NCBI RefSeq assembly: GCF_000286075.1
Contig: NZ_AJTZ01000005.1
Coordinates: 1,178,001 to 1,242,000 of the forward strand
Direction: 5' to 3'
Origin: Streptococcus ratti FA-1 = DSM 20564
GTDB taxonomy: Bacteria; Bacillota; Bacilli; Lactobacillales; Streptococcaceae
Length of the DNA stretch: 64,000 nt
Numbering within the stretch: position 1 is the stretch's first letter; the number at the start of each line of letters is the position of its first letter. Positions 40,047 through 48,743 of this stretch are shown one piece after another. The translations under genes and the position numbers were made by a program. The notes under the pieces are model-generated. The model saw nothing but the letters and a program-made list of their open reading frames with translations. It made no database searches and was not told the origin of the DNA.

Positions 40047-40877
40047 TCACTTTTTTGTCCAAACAGCATCAAAAATGTTTCCCAACCTAACATCCACCTT
40101 ATTTTCTTTAACATCAATATCTGTGACTGTCAAAAGAGATTTATAGCTGAGGTTCTCTCTTTTTTCCTGAGCATTGTCAGCAAATACAGCTACACCGACC
40201 AGACTGCAGTCAAATTCTCTTAAAAGGCTAACCATTCCGCTAATTGTACCGCCTCCCTTAAGAAAATCATCTACAATCAAAACCCTGCTGTTAGGTTTAA
40301 GGCTTCGTTTGGACAAAAACATCTTTTCGATACGATCGCTGGAGCCAGAAGCATAGTTGACAGAAACAGTCGAGCCTTCTGTAATTTTTAAATCCCGCCG
40401 AACGATGACAAAAGGTACATTGAGGATATTGGCAACCGCATTTGCTAAGGGAACTCCTTTGGTTGCGACCGTCATTACGGTGTCAATTTTTTCACCTTTA
40501 AAGGCATTGGCAATAATCCGACCGATATTTTTTAAAATACTGGGTGTGCTCAATAAATCCGACAGGTAAATATAGCCTCCCGGCAAAATCCGATTACTCT
40601 CTGAAAGCCGCTGGCAAAGCTCTTCAGCAATTTCTTTGGCCTCAGTTCCAGAAATTGCCGGCGTAAAAATAACACCGCCGTTGGCACCGGTCACTGTCTC
40701 AATATGACCAATACCGCCTTCTGCAAAGGCTTTTTTTATAATAGCAATATCTTCTGAAATGGAAGATTTTGCTGCTCCGTAGTTTTCTGCAAAAGTATTA
40801 AGACTTGTTAGTTGATGAGGGTTGTTCACCAGATAATTGGAAATAACAACCATCCGTTCGCTGCGTCGTAATTTCAT
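40047..40877 (-). CDS. purR: Pur operon repressor PurR
   Basis: A 276-residue protein with an N-terminal winged helix (RRSERMVVISNYLVNNP) and a phosphoribosyltransferase-like domain with the PRPP-binding motif VLIVDDFLKGGGT (near 200). In Firmicutes it binds PurBoxes and is released by PRPP, controlling purine synthesis; in streptococci it also acts as activator. The start at 40877 (MKLRRSER) is preferred: GGTGA lies just before it, while the ATG 15 bases upstream has no ribosome site. A TGG-TATAAT box (40905-40910 region) is its promoter. Confidence 0.93.
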   Translation of the reverse strand: MKLRRSERMVVISNYLVNNPHQLTSLNTFAENYGAAKSSISEDIAIIKKAFAEGGIGHIETVTGANGGVIFTPAISGTEAKEIAEELCQRLSESNRILPGGYIYLSDLLSTPSILKNIGRIIANAFKGEKIDTVMTVATKGVPLANAVANILNVPFVIVRRDLKITEGSTVSVNYASGSSDRIEKMFLSKRSLKPNSRVLIVDDFLKGGGTISGMVSLLREFDCSLVGVAVFADNAQEKRENLSYKSLLTVTDIDVKENKVDVRLGNIFDAVWTKK

Positions 40878-40969
40878 AAATTCACCATTCATTATTTTAC
40901 TTTTATTATACCATATAAAGAAATAAAAAGACGAACATTACCGTTTTAATATCCATCTTTTTTCGTCTT

Positions 40970-41911
40970 TTAGTGATTTGTTTTGGGCTTATAGAAAGAA
41001 CGATTGTCCATAGCAAAAATCCGGCCTGTCATTTCTCCTTCGGACACCCGCGACAGGGCTGAAGTCATCATCATCATTTCCGCATCAAGGTTGTCAATCA
41101 TATGAATAACCTCTGCTTCCATAATCCTTGGTCTGACCGGACTGCCGTATTCTAAGAGCCCGTGATGGCTGAGGATAACATGGCGAAGGACGATGACATC
41201 CTCCTTGCTATCATCAATGTTTAGCTCGGCTAAAACCTTGGTAATTTCTTCATCAATCAAGGCAATATGGCCAATAAGATTACCGCGGACAGTATACTCT
41301 GTATTATCAGGACCAGTCAACTCAAGAACCTTGGCTAAATCATGGAGCATAATTCCTGCAAAAAGAAGGCTCTTATCAAGCTCTTGATAAATATCTCCGA
41401 TACTGTCTGCCAAGCGAACCATGGTTGCTGTATGATAGGCCAGACCGACTTCAAAAGCATGGTGATTGGTCTTGGCGGCAGGATAAGTGAAAAATTCATG
41501 GCTGTACTTACGGTAAAGCGCTCTGACAATCCGCTGCCAAGTAGCATTTTCAATTTTAAAGAGCATCTGCTCCAAATAGTCTCTGATTTCCTTGACATCA
41601 ACCGGCGGTTTTTCCTTGAAATCCTTAGGATCATTAGGTTCACCCTCCTTGGGATGGCGCAAGCTGATTTGATTGACCTGCGGGGTACCGTTGTAGACCT
41701 CACGGCGGCCCTTCATAAAGACAACTTTGCCAGCTGTGAATTCTTCGACATTATAGGGCTGAGCATCCCAAAGATTGCCGGAGATTTCTCCGCTGTCATC
41801 CTGAAAAGTGAAAGCAAGATAATCCTTGCCAGCTCTTGTTTTTCGAAGTTCTGCTGACTTAATGAGATAAAATCCTTCAAAAAGCTCATCTTTTTTCATT
41901 TGACTAATTTT
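40970..41911 (-). CDS. yhaM: 3'-5' exoribonuclease YhaM (CBF1)
   Basis: A 313-residue enzyme with an N-terminal OB-fold (about 1-110, TFQDDSGEISGNLWDAQ) and an HD domain (HHAFEVGLAYHTATM, GIMLHDLAKV). In streptococci it trims RNA 3' ends exposed by RNase Y. The start at 41911 is chosen because GAGG is placed correctly for it; the upstream ATG lies inside rmuC. It overlaps the rmuC stop region by 8 bases, so the two are co-translated. Confidence 0.92.
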   Translation of the reverse strand, partial: KISQMKKDELFEGFYLIKSAELRKTRAGKDYLAFTFQDDSGEISGNLWDAQPYNVEEFTAGKVVFMKGRREVYNGTPQVNQISLRHPKEGEPNDPKDFKEKPPVDVKEIRDYLEQMLFKIENATWQRIVRALYRKYSHEFFTYPAAKTNHHAFEVGLAYHTATMVRLADSIGDIYQELDKSLLFAGIMLHDLAKVLELTGPDNTEYTVRGNLIGHIALIDEEITKVLAELNIDDSKEDVIVLRHVILSHHGLLEYGSPVRPRIMEAEVIHMIDNLDAEMMMMTSALSRVSEGEMTGRIFAMDNRSFYKPKTNH

Positions 41912-43178
41912 CATCTGGTTCCTCATCTTCTAGCGGTGCAATATTTAAGAGCAGCCGAGTATTGTCATCTTCGTACAGTTCAATATCTCTAAGCACCCGA
42001 TCAATGGCGTTGGTCCGCGTTGTCAAAAGCTTATCAATATTGTTACTGGCTCGGTGCAGCTGTTTCTGAGTTGTCTGCAGAAGGCCGCCGAATTTGTTAA
42101 ATTCTGACTTAACATTCCCTAAAATTTTACTGATATCATCAGCATTCTTTTGAATATTCAAGGTCTTAAAGCCAACGGACAGCGAATTTAGAAGCGCTGA
42201 CAGGGTGGATGGCCCGGCAACTACAATGTGCTCATCACGGCGCAGGCTGTCAAAGAAGTCAGCATTCCTAACAACCTCAGAATAAAGGCCTTCTGTCGGC
42301 AGGAACATAATGCCAAAATTGGTTGTTTCCGGCGGGTTAAGGTATTTCTTTTGAATATCCTTAGCAAAACGTTTGAGACCGGCAAGCAGAGCTTTGCGAT
42401 GAAACTCAATCTGCTCTTTATCACCCGTTTCATAAGCATCCTCTAAACGGTAATAATCTTCCAGCGGAAACTTAGAATCAATAGGCAGATAAACATAGTC
42501 ATCCTGATGACTGCCTGGCAGTTTGATGGCATATTCCACACGTTCAGCCGATCCTTTAACTGTCGCAAATTCACGTTCATACTGACTTTCAGTCATGATG
42601 TCTTCAATAATTTGCCCCAGCTGCAATTCTCCCAAGATACCCCGCGTCTTAGTATTAGAGAGAACTTTGTTTAAAGTGCCGACATCACGCGCTACTGTCT
42701 TCATCTCACCTAAACCTTGATTGACACTTTCCAGCTGTTTGGAAACTGTTTCAAAGGATGTTCTGAGACGGTTATGCAAGGTTTGATCCAGTTTTTCTTC
42801 AACCGTCTGCCGCATTTCCTCCAAACGTTTCTCATTTGAAGTCTGCATATCTTTAACAGACTGCGTCAATTGGACATTAATCTGCTCCAAACGCTTATCG
42901 GAACGGTCACGGCTGTCAGTAAGATTTTGATATAAAACATCTCTTAAATCTGCGAACTGCTGTAAAAGATCATTTTGCAGACGCGTCAGCTGCGTATTGA
43001 TTTCAAGCAGCTGGTTTTTGTTCGCCATTTCTAATTGGTAGGAAACCTGATCTGACAAATTATCAGCATTGTCATCCAGCTTTTTTTCCAAACCAGACTT
43101 ATTTTTATCCACTTTCAAAAAAACAGCAGCGCTGATAAAGCAGGCACTCATAGCCAGCAATAAGGTGAGAATATCCAT
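41904..43178 (-). CDS. rmuC: DNA recombination protein RmuC
   Basis: A 424-residue protein with one N-terminal transmembrane segment (LLLAMSACFISAAVFL), a long coiled coil (about 30-180) and a C-terminal RmuC domain with restriction-endonuclease-like fold (GILGELQLGQIIED, YVYLPIDSKFPLEDY, FLPTEGLY). E. coli RmuC limits inversions at short inverted repeats. It lies six bases after thiN in the rsgA-rpe-thiN-rmuC-yhaM operon. Confidence 0.93.
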   Translation of the reverse strand: MDILTLLLAMSACFISAAVFLKVDKNKSGLEKKLDDNADNLSDQVSYQLEMANKNQLLEINTQLTRLQNDLLQQFADLRDVLYQNLTDSRDRSDKRLEQINVQLTQSVKDMQTSNEKRLEEMRQTVEEKLDQTLHNRLRTSFETVSKQLESVNQGLGEMKTVARDVGTLNKVLSNTKTRGILGELQLGQIIEDIMTESQYEREFATVKGSAERVEYAIKLPGSHQDDYVYLPIDSKFPLEDYYRLEDAYETGDKEQIEFHRKALLAGLKRFAKDIQKKYLNPPETTNFGIMFLPTEGLYSEVVRNADFFDSLRRDEHIVVAGPSTLSALLNSLSVGFKTLNIQKNADDISKILGNVKSEFNKFGGLLQTTQKQLHRASNNIDKLLTTRTNAIDRVLRDIELYEDDNTRLLLNIAPLEDEEPDEN

Positions 43179-43184
43179 TATTAA

Positions 43185-43817
43185 TTAAATCCTATCTTTG
43201 GTTTGAATCACAACGGCATAACCCGATGAAACAGAAAAACAGATGGGCTTGCCAATAAATTCATTGCTGCCGTAAATCTTCTTCTGGAAAAAATTCTTTT
43301 CAGAGAGTTCGTATTTGGCATCCTGAATGGTCAAGGGAGCGTCATTGTCAGCCATAAAAGAAATATAAACCATTCCGGCTTCCTGTTTAACACAGTGCTG
43401 GCCCGGAGGAAAAAACTGTACCAGATTTTGCCTGTCACGCAAACGAAAATGCTCCATAAACGGGGCTAAATCCGGATTACTGGGCAGAAAAATATTTGCC
43501 AGGGTGTGATCCAGACGGCCGCCAAAGGCTCCAAAGATGGTTACTTCGGCCTTGTCAAACTGCTGAAAAATCGTTTTGAGAGCCAGTTCAGTGTCCGTGT
43601 CCTCTTTTTCTGCCGGAGCTGTGACAAACTGTTTGGCTGCAGTCTTAATCTTTTTCAGCTCTTGTTCAGACACCGAATCAAAGTCCCCAACAGCCAAATC
43701 TAGAGGCAGGTGATTTTGGAGCAGGAAAGAGCAGCCTCGGTCAATTCCTACAAAACAATCAAAATTTGTCGTGAAATACTCCAAGTCACCCCCTGTGAAA
43801 AGAGCTATTCTAGTCAT
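43185..43817 (-). CDS. thiN: Thiamine diphosphokinase
   Basis: A 210-residue enzyme: FTGGDLEYF at the start, DRGCSFLLQNHLPLDLAVGDFDSV (the Asp-rich catalytic segment), EKEDTDTELALKT and FGAFGGRLDHTLAN. It converts thiamine and ATP to thiamine diphosphate. Its start overlaps the rpe stop by 8 bases, the common streptococcal arrangement. Confidence 0.93.
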   Translation of the reverse strand: MTRIALFTGGDLEYFTTNFDCFVGIDRGCSFLLQNHLPLDLAVGDFDSVSEQELKKIKTAAKQFVTAPAEKEDTDTELALKTIFQQFDKAEVTIFGAFGGRLDHTLANIFLPSNPDLAPFMEHFRLRDRQNLVQFFPPGQHCVKQEAGMVYISFMADNDAPLTIQDAKYELSEKNFFQKKIYGSNEFIGKPICFSVSSGYAVVIQTKDRI

Positions 43818-44469
43818 TTATGGCCGCTTTCAAGGTTTCAACTCGGGCTGACAGGTTGTCCTTGAAAAGATAAGAACCTGCTACAAAAACATCGGCTCCC
43901 GCTTGGGCACAGGCACTTATAGTTTTGTTGTCTACTCCGCCATCCACTTCAATGTCATAGTCAAGACCGCGCTGCTCACGCAGCCGAGCTGCCAGCTTTA
44001 CCTTTTCCAAGCATTCGGGAATAAAGGCTTGTCCGCCAAAACCCGGATTGACAGTCATGATTAAGACTTGATCAACTAAATTCAGAACAGGTTCGATCGC
44101 TCCTAAAGGAGTTCCGGGATTGATGACAACACCTGCTTTCATCCCTGCAGCCTTGATTTTTTGCAGGGCGCCGTGAACATGGGTTGTGGCCTCAGCATGA
44201 ATAGTCATAATATCAGCTCCTGCTTGGGCAAAATCATCAACATAGCGTTCGGGATTGACAACCATAAGGTGGCAGTCAAAAACTAATTTACTATGCTTAC
44301 GCATACTGGCAACTACGCCCGCACCAAAGCTGATATTAGGCACAAACTGGCCGTCCATAATGTCAATATGGACATATTTAACACCTGTTTCTTCAATACG
44401 CTTTAATTCTTTTTCAAAATTAGCGTAATCTGCAGCCAAGATGGATGGGGCAATTTTGTAAGTTGACAT
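43810..44469 (-). CDS. rpe: Ribulose-phosphate 3-epimerase
   Basis: A 219-residue TIM barrel with SILAADYANFEKEL, the metal-binding HIDIMDGQFVPNISFG, FDCHLMV, MTVNPGFGGQ and EVDGGVD. It interconverts ribulose-5-phosphate and xylulose-5-phosphate in the pentose phosphate pathway. Nine bases after rsgA, overlapping thiN. Confidence 0.96.
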   Translation of the reverse strand: MSTYKIAPSILAADYANFEKELKRIEETGVKYVHIDIMDGQFVPNISFGAGVVASMRKHSKLVFDCHLMVVNPERYVDDFAQAGADIMTIHAEATTHVHGALQKIKAAGMKAGVVINPGTPLGAIEPVLNLVDQVLIMTVNPGFGGQAFIPECLEKVKLAARLREQRGLDYDIEVDGGVDNKTISACAQAGADVFVAGSYLFKDNLSARVETLKAAIND

Positions 44470-44478
44470 AAAAAGGAC

Positions 44479-45351
44479 CTACTTTCTCTTAATCGTTTTC
44501 TTATAAGTCTCCCGACGGTTTTCAATCTCGCTAAGGAATTGCAGGTAGTGCTGATAGCGTTCCTGCCAGATAACCTTCTGTTCCACCGCTTCTTTAACTG
44601 CACAGTCCGGTTCATGCGTATGAGTACAGGAACGAAACTTGCAGGCAGAACTCAGCCGCAAAAATTCAGGAAAGGCAGCGTTTAAGGCTTCACTACTTGT
44701 TATTTCGTAATCAAGCGAGCTAAATCCAGGGGTATCAGCAATTTTACCGCCGTGTACATTGTAAAGTGTTACAGCGCGTGTCGTATGACGGCCGCGGCCT
44801 AAGCTGTCCGAAATTTCAGCAGTTTCAAGATTCAAATCCGGAGCAATTTTATTAAGCAGCGTTGATTTGCCAACACCTGTCTGTCCCATGAACACAGTAA
44901 TCTTATCCTTTAAAAGCGGCAGCAGCTCTGACAAATGATAAATAACCTGGTAGCCAATCTGTTGATATTGCTCCTTAATAACGTTTAAACAGCTCAAATC
45001 TTTCAGCAAATCAAGCTTAGAAATATAAATCAAAGGCTTGATATTTTTATGCTCCAAAAGAATCAAGAAGCGATCCAGCAGATTAATATTCAAATCGGGC
45101 TCCTTGGCTGACATAATAACCACAGCCTGATCAACATTGACAATGGGCGGCCGTATCAAACTGTTTTTTCGCTCATGAATGGCCAAAATATAACCCTCTG
45201 AATGTTCTTCCGCCGAAAAGTCAACCTCATCGCCAACATAGGGACGATGCCCTTTTTTTCTGAAATTCCCGCGTGCCCGTGTCTGATAAACCTGACCATT
45301 TGACTCCACGTAATAAAATCCGGCCAAAGACTTAATAATTTTCCCTTGCAA
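44479..45351 (-). CDS. rsgA: Small ribosomal subunit biogenesis GTPase RsgA
   Basis: A 290-residue circularly permuted GTPase: OB-fold (1-65), then G4 (YISKLDLL), G1 ([13 protein letters not shown], near 167) and G3 (DTPGF), ending with the zinc finger [14 protein letters not shown]. It checks the decoding site late in 30S assembly. It heads the rsgA-rpe-thiN-rmuC-yhaM run. In many streptococci rsmA lies directly upstream; here tRNA genes and a small cassette intervene. Confidence 0.95.
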   Translation of the reverse strand: MQGKIIKSLAGFYYVESNGQVYQTRARGNFRKKGHRPYVGDEVDFSAEEHSEGYILAIHERKNSLIRPPIVNVDQAVVIMSAKEPDLNINLLDRFLILLEHKNIKPLIYISKLDLLKDLSCLNVIKEQYQQIGYQVIYHLSELLPLLKDKITVFMGQTGVGKSTLLNKIAPDLNLETAEISDSLGRGRHTTRAVTLYNVHGGKIADTPGFSSLDYEITSSEALNAAFPEFLRLSSACKFRSCTHTHEPDCAVKEAVEQKVIWQERYQHYLQFLSEIENRRETYKKTIKRK

Positions 45352-45417
45352 ACGCTCTCCTCGCTAAACTTATTAAATTCATTATATCAAAAAATTAATC
45401 TTTTTTCTGTTTAGGTA

Positions 45418-45453
45418 TTGGCAAATCACAAAAAAAGCGTATAATAGTATAAT
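45418..45453 (+). promoter_or_regulatory. tRNA promoter
   Basis: TTGGCA (45418-45423), 16 bases, TATAAT (45440-45445); a second TATAAT lies at 45448-45453. The Leu tRNA begins 15-22 bases later. Confidence 0.75.
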
Positions 45454-45467
45454 GTATTATAAAGTCA

Positions 45468-45550
45468 GCGGAGATGGTGGAACGGCAGACACGCATGCTT
45501 CAGGCGCATGTGCCCGTACGGGCGTGAGGGTTCAAATCCCTTTCTCCGCA
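45468..45550 (+). tRNA. tRNA-Leu (anticodon CAG)
   Basis: Acceptor arms GCGGAGA and TCTCCGC pair fully, followed by A as discriminator. The anticodon stem CATGC/GCATG encloses TTCAGGC, giving anticodon CAG (codon CUG). A long variable arm (TGCCCGTACGGGCGT) marks a class II tRNA, and the T-loop is GGTTCAAATCC. CCA is not encoded. Confidence 0.94.
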
Positions 45551-45639
45551 TTTTCGGGCTTCTTAGCTCAGTCAGCTTTCTCGCTGACTCTTTTTAATAT
45601 CTTTACAGCTTTTTAAGGCAATTTAAAAAAGCCGCATTT

Positions 45640-45728
45640 GGAAAGGTGGCCCAGCTTGGTACGGCACCGGACTCGAAATCCGGCAAGTGGACTTTGTTCA
45701 TGCGCGGGTTCAAATCCCGTCCTTTCCT
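45640..45728 (+). tRNA. tRNA-Ser (anticodon CGA)
   Basis: Acceptor arms GGAAAGG and CCTTTCC pair fully. The anticodon stem CCGGA/TCCGG encloses CTCGAAA, giving anticodon CGA (codon UCG). A long variable arm and the T-loop GGTTCAAATCC are present. CCA is not encoded. It follows tRNA-Leu by 89 bases. Confidence 0.93.
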
Positions 45729-45740
45729 TATCAATAGTTA

Positions 45741-45773
45741 ACTCTCGTCTTCTTAATAGGCGAGAGTTTTTTT
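45741..45773 (+). terminator. Terminator of the tRNA pair
   Basis: ACTCTCG (45741-45747) pairs with CGAGAGT (45761-45767), followed by seven T in total. Confidence 0.88.
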
Positions 45774-45853
45774 AATCTTAAAAAGCTGCTATTACTAGAG
45801 TCAGCTGCTCCTAATCAACCAGGCTCTAAATGTTAAAAATAAGTCGCTTTTTC

Positions 45854-45882
45854 TTGACGATAGTTTTATAAAGTGATATATT
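45854..45882 (+). promoter_or_regulatory. Promoter of the membrane protein-Xre cassette
   Basis: TTGACG (45854-45859), 17 bases, TATATT (45877-45882). The -10 lies inside the left arm of the large palindrome. Confidence 0.7.
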
Positions 45883-45911
45883 TATAACATAAAGAGTTAT
45901 AAATATATCAC
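45873..45911. promoter_or_regulatory. 16-bp-arm inverted repeat, candidate operator
   Basis: GTGATATATTTATAAC (45873-45888) and its exact complement (45896-45911) flank ATAAAGA. The repeat covers the -10 and start site of the next operon, whose second gene encodes a helix-turn-helix protein, so autorepression is likely. Confidence 0.75.
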
Positions 45912-45939
45912 ATTTCTATATAGAAAGAAGGTCTGACTC

Positions 45940-46509
45940 ATGAAAAATAAAAAATGGCTCTACATTGCCTGGCTTCCCCTGATGTTACTCTTGTGGTTTC
46001 TCTCTCCGCAAAGTCATCCTGCTTGGATAAAACCTACTGTTTTCATTATCGTTTTACTGGTTCAATCTGTCATTCTTTGGTTCTTTCACAAAGAAGCCTT
46101 TCAAGATCCAGAAGATCGCTATTTTGGACTGACTGAAAAATTGTACAGTATGACAATCTTTGCCGCGATGGGGGTTTATACCAAAGGTATTTGGGCTCTT
46201 ACTCCAAATAGCAATCCTATCTGGATAAAGCATGTCTTTTTAGGCTTAGGCTTACTGATTTTAGTTGTTTTCTTCCTCTACTTTGCTTTCAAAAAAGTAG
46301 ACGAAAAACCTGATGAACGCTTTTATGCTGACTTGGCTAAAGCTGCTTGCCTGACCTTGACCTTAATGTTAGCCTGCTTGATGATTTTGAGCGTCATCAC
46401 CTTCTTTTTCCCATTTACTCTGACAGCTGGGAGGGTTTTGATTTTCGGCGCAGTGATGATTTTAGCCTTTGATATTGCTTTCTTCCTCTTTGAGAAAAGA
46501 GGTGCTTAA
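45940..46509 (+). CDS. Predicted membrane protein of a regulatory cassette
   Basis: A 189-residue integral membrane protein with about six hydrophobic segments, in pairs (8-20, 32-48, 70-88, 98-114, 132-150, 160-185), with charged loops (HKEAFQDPEDRYFG, KVDEKPDERFY). I do not recognise the family with certainty; small membrane proteins of this kind often sit beside Xre-type regulators. AGAAAGAAGG precedes the ATG. Next gene follows after one base. The upstream palindrome suggests tight control. Possible roles include sequestering or sensing for the regulator. Confidence 0.7.
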   Translation: MKNKKWLYIAWLPLMLLLWFLSPQSHPAWIKPTVFIIVLLVQSVILWFFHKEAFQDPEDRYFGLTEKLYSMTIFAAMGVYTKGIWALTPNSNPIWIKHVFLGLGLLILVVFFLYFAFKKVDEKPDERFYADLAKAACLTLTLMLACLMILSVITFFFPFTLTAGRVLIFGAVMILAFDIAFFLFEKRGA

Positions 46510-46510
46510 G

Positions 46511-46726
46511 ATGGCGAATATTCAAACCAACCTCAAAGAACTGCGGAAAGCCAAAAAAATGAGCCAACAGGAACTGGCGCAAGTAGTCGGTGTTCGCAGA
46601 GAAACCATTATTCACCTAGAAAACAATCGTTACAACCCGTCACTTGAAATGGCACTGAAAATCGCAGAGATTTTCCAGCTGCCTGTGGAAGATATTTTTC
46701 AACTGAATAAGGAGGAATACTCATGA
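46511..46726 (+). CDS. Xre-family (Cro/CI-like) helix-turn-helix regulator
   Basis: A 71-residue one-domain protein: LKELRKAKKMSQQELAQVVGVRRETIIHLEN is a classic HTH_3, followed by NRYNPSLEMALKIAEIF and a short tail. It belongs to the short COG1476-type regulators. The start at 46511 has AGAGAAAAGAGG upstream; the frame opens further upstream inside the membrane protein gene. It overlaps the next gene by ATGA. The palindrome at 45873 is its likely binding site. Confidence 0.88.
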   Translation: MANIQTNLKELRKAKKMSQQELAQVVGVRRETIIHLENNRYNPSLEMALKIAEIFQLPVEDIFQLNKEEYS

Positions 46727-46911
46727 CCACACAAACTTGCCCTTACTGTGGGGGAATTCAATTTGTAACAGCTAAGCAAAATAAAGGTTATGCTGGTATC
46801 TCACGTTCAGGCAGTGCTACTAGTCTAGGTCAATCAATCTGCCTAGAAATCTGCAAAAACTGCGGAACAGTTGTTCGATTTTTTGTCGAACATCCTGAAA
46901 AGTTAAGTTAA
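46723..46911 (+). CDS. Small zinc-ribbon protein
   Basis: A 62-residue protein with two Cys pairs, CPYCGG near residue 6 and CKNCGT near residue 45, which could bind one zinc ion; the middle has GISRSGSATSLGQS. Family not recognised. Its start overlaps the Xre gene stop (ATGA) and AAGGAGG precedes it, so it is the third gene of the cassette and is translated with it. Confidence 0.78.
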   Translation: MTTQTCPYCGGIQFVTAKQNKGYAGISRSGSATSLGQSICLEICKNCGTVVRFFVEHPEKLS

Positions 46912-46952
46912 ACTCCTAACCACACAGAAAAAGTCCCTAAAAAATAAATTCT

Positions 46953-46999
46953 AAGAACCTCGTCTTCAGTCTGAAATCTCACTGATTTAGCGAGTTCTT
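46953..46999. terminator. Terminator between the cassette and the convergent gene
   Basis: AAGAACCTCG at the left faces CGAGTTCTT followed by TTTT, around a 28-base loop. It overlaps the last codons of the convergent membrane protein gene. Confidence 0.5.
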
Positions 47000-47391
47000 T
47001 TTGATAGGATAAGCAAGCAGCAACTCAGTAAAAAGGTCAATGCTGTCATGCTGCCTGTTCCATATTTTTCAAGCGGACTGCTGCTGATAAAGAAATTAAA
47101 AACAGTCGCTAGCAGAGACAGACCTGTCATCATCACCATGACAAGGTCTTGCCTTGCTTTTGTCCAGCGGCTAGGAAGCATTTGCCCATAGGTTAAGTAA
47201 AAATAAGCAAAAAACGACCAGACCAGAGTAAACAAAAAATTAGCCGGTCTTAGCCAGAGCGGAAAGACCGTGTAAGCTCCGCCGAAAAAGAAAACGCCCA
47301 AAGGGAAGCCCAGCAAAATTAAGAAATGCAGAATAGCTTGGATGAAATAAAGCAGAGCACAGGCAATAGACAAAATCTTGAATTTAATCAT
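46987..47391 (-). CDS. Predicted small membrane protein, unknown function
   Basis: A 134-residue protein with four hydrophobic segments (about 5-30, 45-70, 84-103, 112-130) and a basic end (SKRTR). I do not recognise it. It is 13 bases downstream of rsmA on the same strand and may be co-transcribed with it. Nothing else suggests a role. Confidence 0.65.
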   Translation of the reverse strand: MIKFKILSIACALLYFIQAILHFLILLGFPLGVFFFGGAYTVFPLWLRPANFLFTLVWSFFAYFYLTYGQMLPSRWTKARQDLVMVMMTGLSLLATVFNFFISSSPLEKYGTGSMTALTFLLSCCLLILSKRTR

Positions 47392-47404
47392 CTAAATTTA
47401 CCTG

Positions 47405-48280
47405 TTAGTTTAAACCAACTTGGTAAAGAGCAGCTGCCAGCCTAGCAAAATCTGCAATCGTCAGTGCCTCACCACGAATGGAGGGCGTGATAGCTGCTGC
47501 TTCTAAAGCTTGTTCCAGCTTGGCTTTGACTTCTTCTGATTTGCCGAAATGGCTGGTCAGATTGTTCCACAAGGTTTTACGGCGATGAACAAAGGCTGCT
47601 TTGCACACACGGAAGAAGAAATCTTCGTCCTTTACTTGCACCAGCGGTTGCTCACGGCGGGTCATCTTGAGAATGGCCGAGTCAACATTTGGTGCGGGTA
47701 CAAAAACGGTGCGCGGCACGATGAAAGCCAGCTTAGCTTCCATATAGTACTGCACCGCAATGGACAGAGAACCGTAGGCCTTGGTCTCGGGCTCGGCAGA
47801 AATGCGGTCGGCCACCTCTTTTTGCATCATGACCACAAATTCAGCAAAAGGAATTTTACTTTCAATCAAGTGCATCAAAATCGGTGTCGTGATGTAGTAA
47901 GGCAGGTTGGCCACAACCTTGATGGGTAGGTCGGGATTGGCAAATTCCTTGATTCGCGTCTGCAAGTCCGATTTGAGAATGTCCTCATTAATCACTTTGA
48001 CATTGTCAAAATCGCGCAGCGTATCTGCCAAGATTGGCACCAAACGGTCGTCAATCTCAAAAGCCATGATCTCAGCTGCCTTCTCCGCTAGAAATTCGGT
48101 CAAAGCCCCGATTCCAGGCCCAATCTCGATGACATTGACATGTCGGTCAATCTCTGCCGTATCCACAATCTTCTGCAAAATATTGGTATCGGTCAAAAAG
48201 TTCTGACCGAAGGATTTCTTAAAGGTAAAGCCGTGGCGCTCAAGGATGGCGCGGGTCACGGAGTAGTCTGCTATTCTCAT
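47405..48280 (-). CDS. rsmA: 16S rRNA (adenine1518/1519-N6) dimethyltransferase
   Basis: A 291-residue SAM-dependent methyltransferase: [19 protein letters not shown] motif [19 protein letters not shown] (near 50), and [10 protein letters not shown] (motif IV). It dimethylates two adenines in the 3' hairpin of 16S rRNA; loss gives kasugamycin resistance (ksgA). It lies in the tatD-rnmV-rsmA neighbourhood, but two extra genes separate it from rnmV. Confidence 0.95.
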   Translation of the reverse strand: MRIADYSVTRAILERHGFTFKKSFGQNFLTDTNILQKIVDTAEIDRHVNVIEIGPGIGALTEFLAEKAAEIMAFEIDDRLVPILADTLRDFDNVKVINEDILKSDLQTRIKEFANPDLPIKVVANLPYYITTPILMHLIESKIPFAEFVVMMQKEVADRISAEPETKAYGSLSIAVQYYMEAKLAFIVPRTVFVPAPNVDSAILKMTRREQPLVQVKDEDFFFRVCKAAFVHRRKTLWNNLTSHFGKSEEVKAKLEQALEAAAITPSIRGEALTIADFARLAAALYQVGLN

Positions 48281-48290
48281 GTGTTTCTTT

Positions 48291-48743
48291 CTAATTTTTA
48301 AGTTCAGATAAAAGTTGTTGCTTCATCTGTTCTAATACTTGGCCTGAAATCCGTTTTTCATCAGCATACATTTCTTCAAAAGGTAGCCACTAGACTGGCC
48401 CTTTGCCATTATGACCATAATTCCCTAGGTCATCAAACTTTCTCGGAAAGAGATGCCAATGCAAATGCCCATCGCCATTTCCTAGACTTTCAATATTCAT
48501 TTTCTCGGCGAAAAAAGCTACGCTGACAGCTTTTGAAACATCTGCCATCTCAGATAAGTGTTTATCCCGAAAATCTTTTGGCAAATCGTGTAATTCCGTC
48601 ACATGCTGCTTACAAAGAAAAATTGTATAGCCTTTGAAATGCTGATGATCACCAATAACGACATAACCAGTCTCTAGTTCTTTGACAAAATAAGGGTTAA
48701 TTTCTGATTTAATCATTTCAATACGTTCACAAATGAGACACAC
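48291..48743 (-). pseudogene. HIT-family hydrolase gene with an in-frame TAG
   Basis: The frame encodes 117 residues (MCLICERIEMIKSE start, HIT motif HLHWHLFPR) up to a TAG at 48390-48392. Reading continues in the same frame after the TAG with WLPFEEMYADEKRISGQ to a normal stop at 48291. The stop stands where WW is expected in GPVWWLPFEEMY, so one base change would restore a protein of 150 residues. The HIT core is intact, so the short form might still hydrolyse nucleotides. Either a recent nonsense mutation or a sequencing error. Confidence 0.75.

Noticed and set aside
45468..45728. tRNA genes as an attachment site of an integrated element
   Set aside because: Both tRNAs are followed by their own terminator; no integrase and no repeated tRNA 3' end were seen nearby.
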